21,743 nt of DNA, from positions 534 through 22,276 of the forward strand of contig DBDO01000243.1 in NCBI GenBank assembly GCA_002293605.1. Direction: 5' to 3'. This DNA comes from Desulfovibrionaceae bacterium UBA930 (lineage in GTDB: Bacteria; Desulfobacterota; Desulfovibrionia; Desulfovibrionales; Desulfovibrionaceae). A program made the translations under genes and the position numbers. Numbering within the stretch: the first letter of the stretch is position 1; the number at the start of each line of letters is the position of its first letter. This document shows, piece after piece, positions 20,471 through 21,743 of this stretch. The notes below the pieces were generated by a model. The model was not told where the DNA came from and did not search any database. It worked only from the letters and a program-made list of their open reading frames with translations.

Positions 20471-21589
20471 CTAGTTAGTTTTGAACATAAAGCGCCGCAT
20501 GGAAACGTTCAGCACCAGCCCCAGCATGATGAAATTCACGATAGTGGCTGTTCCGCCGTAGCTTACAAAGGGCAGGGGTATGCCGACCACGGGCATCAGC
20601 CCGATCACCATGCCGATATTAATCAGTATCTGCAAGAAAAAATAAAAGAATACCCCGGCGCAGAGCAGACTGCCGAAATGATCTTTGGCGCTACGGGCGG
20701 TGTTGATTATGCACAATAAAAAGCAGCAGAACAAGGCTAAAAGTACGATACAGCCAAAAAAGCCCCATTCTTCGCTGAAGACGGCAATGGCGAAGTCAGT
20801 ATGTTTTTCGGGTAAAAAGCGCAGGAGGCTCTGGGTACCCCCCTGAAAGCCTTTGCCCCACATCTGGCCGGAGCCTATGGCGATTTGCGACTGGGTGATG
20901 TGATAGCCCGCCCCTTGCAGATCCCGCGAGGGGTCCAGAAAAGTCAGAATGCGCTCCTTGTGGTAGGGCTTGAGCAGAAAGAGCCATACCAGGGGGAGCA
21001 GGGGGGGCAGCAGGAGAAAGCAGGCTTTGAGAACGTATTTCTTCAGGCCGTGGTAAAGGATGATCCCGCCGAGCAGGAACATGATGAGCAGGGTTGTGCC
21101 AAGATCGGGCTGAATGAAGATGAGCAGGCAGGGCAGGGAGATCAGGGCCAGCATGAGGCAGAATTCGAGCCCGCTTAAGGGCTCTTTATAGCGGGAGAGC
21201 AGGGTCGCGCCGAGCAGAAGGGTTGCAAGCTTGGCCATTTCGCTCGGTTGCAGGCTGAACAGGCCGAGATCGAGCCAGCGCTTGGCCCCGTATACCGTTT
21301 TTCCCACCACAGGGACCAGGAGCAGCAAAAGAATGGACAGGGCGAAAAAGGGCAGGGCCAGGGTGCGCAAATGGCGGTAATCAAAAAGGGTGCAGGCAAT
21401 CATGCAGACAAGGCCCGCGCCGCCCCACACCAGCTGTTTTTGAAAAAAAGAGGCCACGGTGATGCCTTCTTCTATGCGGGTGCCGCTGGCCGAGTAAAGA
21501 TTGGCCACGCCAACCAAAAAGAGCAGGGCCGTAAAGGCCAGCAGGGTCCAGTTGGCATGGGTGATGAGTCGTCTGTCCATGGCGCTCAT
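20471..21589 (-). CDS. rodA: RodA, SEDS-family peptidoglycan glycosyltransferase
   Basis: 372 residues with about ten membrane segments, the normal RodA size. It polymerises lipid II into glycan strands during cell elongation, in complex with PBP2. The catalytic aspartate is D265 in RFLPEKHTDFAIAVFSEEWG. Other family marks are GAKRWLDLGLFSLQPSE at about 101-117, the IFIQPDLGTTLL loop at 158-169 and the C-terminal LPFVSYGGTA motif. ATG 21589 follows AGAGGAC at about eight bases; an ATG nine bases further in is possible. It starts five bases after the mrdA stop, so the two are coupled. Confidence 0.97.
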   Translation of the reverse strand: MSAMDRRLITHANWTLLAFTALLFLVGVANLYSASGTRIEEGITVASFFQKQLVWGGAGLVCMIACTLFDYRHLRTLALPFFALSILLLLLVPVVGKTVYGAKRWLDLGLFSLQPSEMAKLATLLLGATLLSRYKEPLSGLEFCLMLALISLPCLLIFIQPDLGTTLLIMFLLGGIILYHGLKKYVLKACFLLLPPLLPLVWLFLLKPYHKERILTFLDPSRDLQGAGYHITQSQIAIGSGQMWGKGFQGGTQSLLRFLPEKHTDFAIAVFSEEWGFFGCIVLLALFCCFLLCIINTARSAKDHFGSLLCAGVFFYFFLQILINIGMVIGLMPVVGIPLPFVSYGGTATIVNFIMLGLVLNVSMRRFMFKTN

Positions 21590-21594
21590 ACGGC

Positions 21595-21743
21595 TTAGTC
21601 CTCTTCCTCTTGGGCGGCCCTTTCCGCTTCCTGGGCCGCCTCCCGCGCGCTGGCCGCCGCTTTTTGCCTGGCGGCCTCGCTGCCGGGCACGGGTCCGAAC
21701 AGAGTTTCGTACACCTTGGCCGCGATAGGTCCAGCAGTGGAGC
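21595..21743 (-). CDS. mrdA: Penicillin-binding protein 2, C-terminal end (partial)
   Basis: Only the last 48 codons lie in the window; the 5' part continues beyond 21743. The visible residues read STAGPIAAKVYETLFG followed by an alanine/glutamate-rich tail ending QEEED. The first part is a typical end of a class B transpeptidase domain (the (A)PIAAKV helix), and the position immediately before rodA makes PBP2 the likely identity. The acidic tail is probably disordered. Catalytic motifs are outside the window, so the call rests on this short segment plus gene order. Confidence 0.75.
   Translation of the reverse strand, partial: STAGPIAAKVYETLFGPVPGSEAARQKAAASAREAAQEAERAAQEEED

Noticed and set aside
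1..21743. CRISPR arrays, tRNA/rRNA genes, integrases, transposases
   Set aside because: I saw no regularly spaced repeats, no cloverleaf-like sequences with CCA ends and no recombinase motifs. The only sizeable direct repeat is the 375-bp duplication, which has no mobile-element hallmarks.

Overview
The window looks like a chromosomal segment from a Desulfovibrio-type sulfate reducer (Desulfovibrionota), probably near D. desulfuricans. The case rests on moderately high GC, the gene order mrdA-rodA-bactofilin-atpF'-atpF-atpH-atpA-atpG-atpD-atpC, the density of sigma-54 and two-component genes, and a G/C-rich palindrome at the left edge. The assignment is by gene order and protein character only. 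I see no rRNA, tRNA, CRISPR array, insertion sequence or phage gene.

Left block (1-3800, minus strand): a leucine biosynthesis operon leuA-leuC-leuD. Upstream of leuA, in order of transcription, come a sigma-70-like promoter, a 49-codon ORF with a strong ribosome-binding site, a long stem-loop, an intrinsic terminator with eight U residues, and then leuA. The last 23 sense codons of the small ORF hold six leucines, and each uses a different leucine codon, so all six synonymous codons occur exactly once. This is the layout of a transcription attenuator, and I consider it one of the two best observations here.

Middle block (3841-13945): a sigma-54 enhancer-binding protein with no sensor domain (minus strand) faces a long plus-strand operon. 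Between them lies an old tandem duplication of about 375 bp that copied the regulator's 5' end and its upstream DNA, leaving a broken second copy. The region carries five copies of an inverted repeat CGGCA-N6-TGCCG (two with one mismatch). Two of them sit 21 bp apart, about 90-110 bp upstream of the expected start of a near-consensus sigma-54 promoter. The operon encodes a TauE/SafE transporter, a small membrane protein, a PAS/AAA+ protein that has lost the sigma-54 contact loop and the DNA-binding domain, a NifX-like protein, a membrane histidine kinase, a receiver, a kinase-like protein with no visible ATP-binding motifs, a second receiver, a receiver-kinase hybrid and a third receiver. It is a multi-step phosphorelay with no DNA-binding output of its own, attached to an anion transporter. 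A plausible outlet is the divergent regulator, which has an output domain but no sensor. The operon ends in a cluster of strong hairpins and an intrinsic terminator, shared with the convergent ATP synthase operon.

Right block (13972-21743, minus strand): the 3' end of mrdA (PBP2), rodA, a bactofilin and the F1Fo ATP synthase genes b', b, delta, alpha, gamma, beta, epsilon. The membrane subunits a and c are absent and must be encoded elsewhere. Starts were chosen by ribosome-binding site and family alignment; atpF probably uses GTG and atpH TTG.
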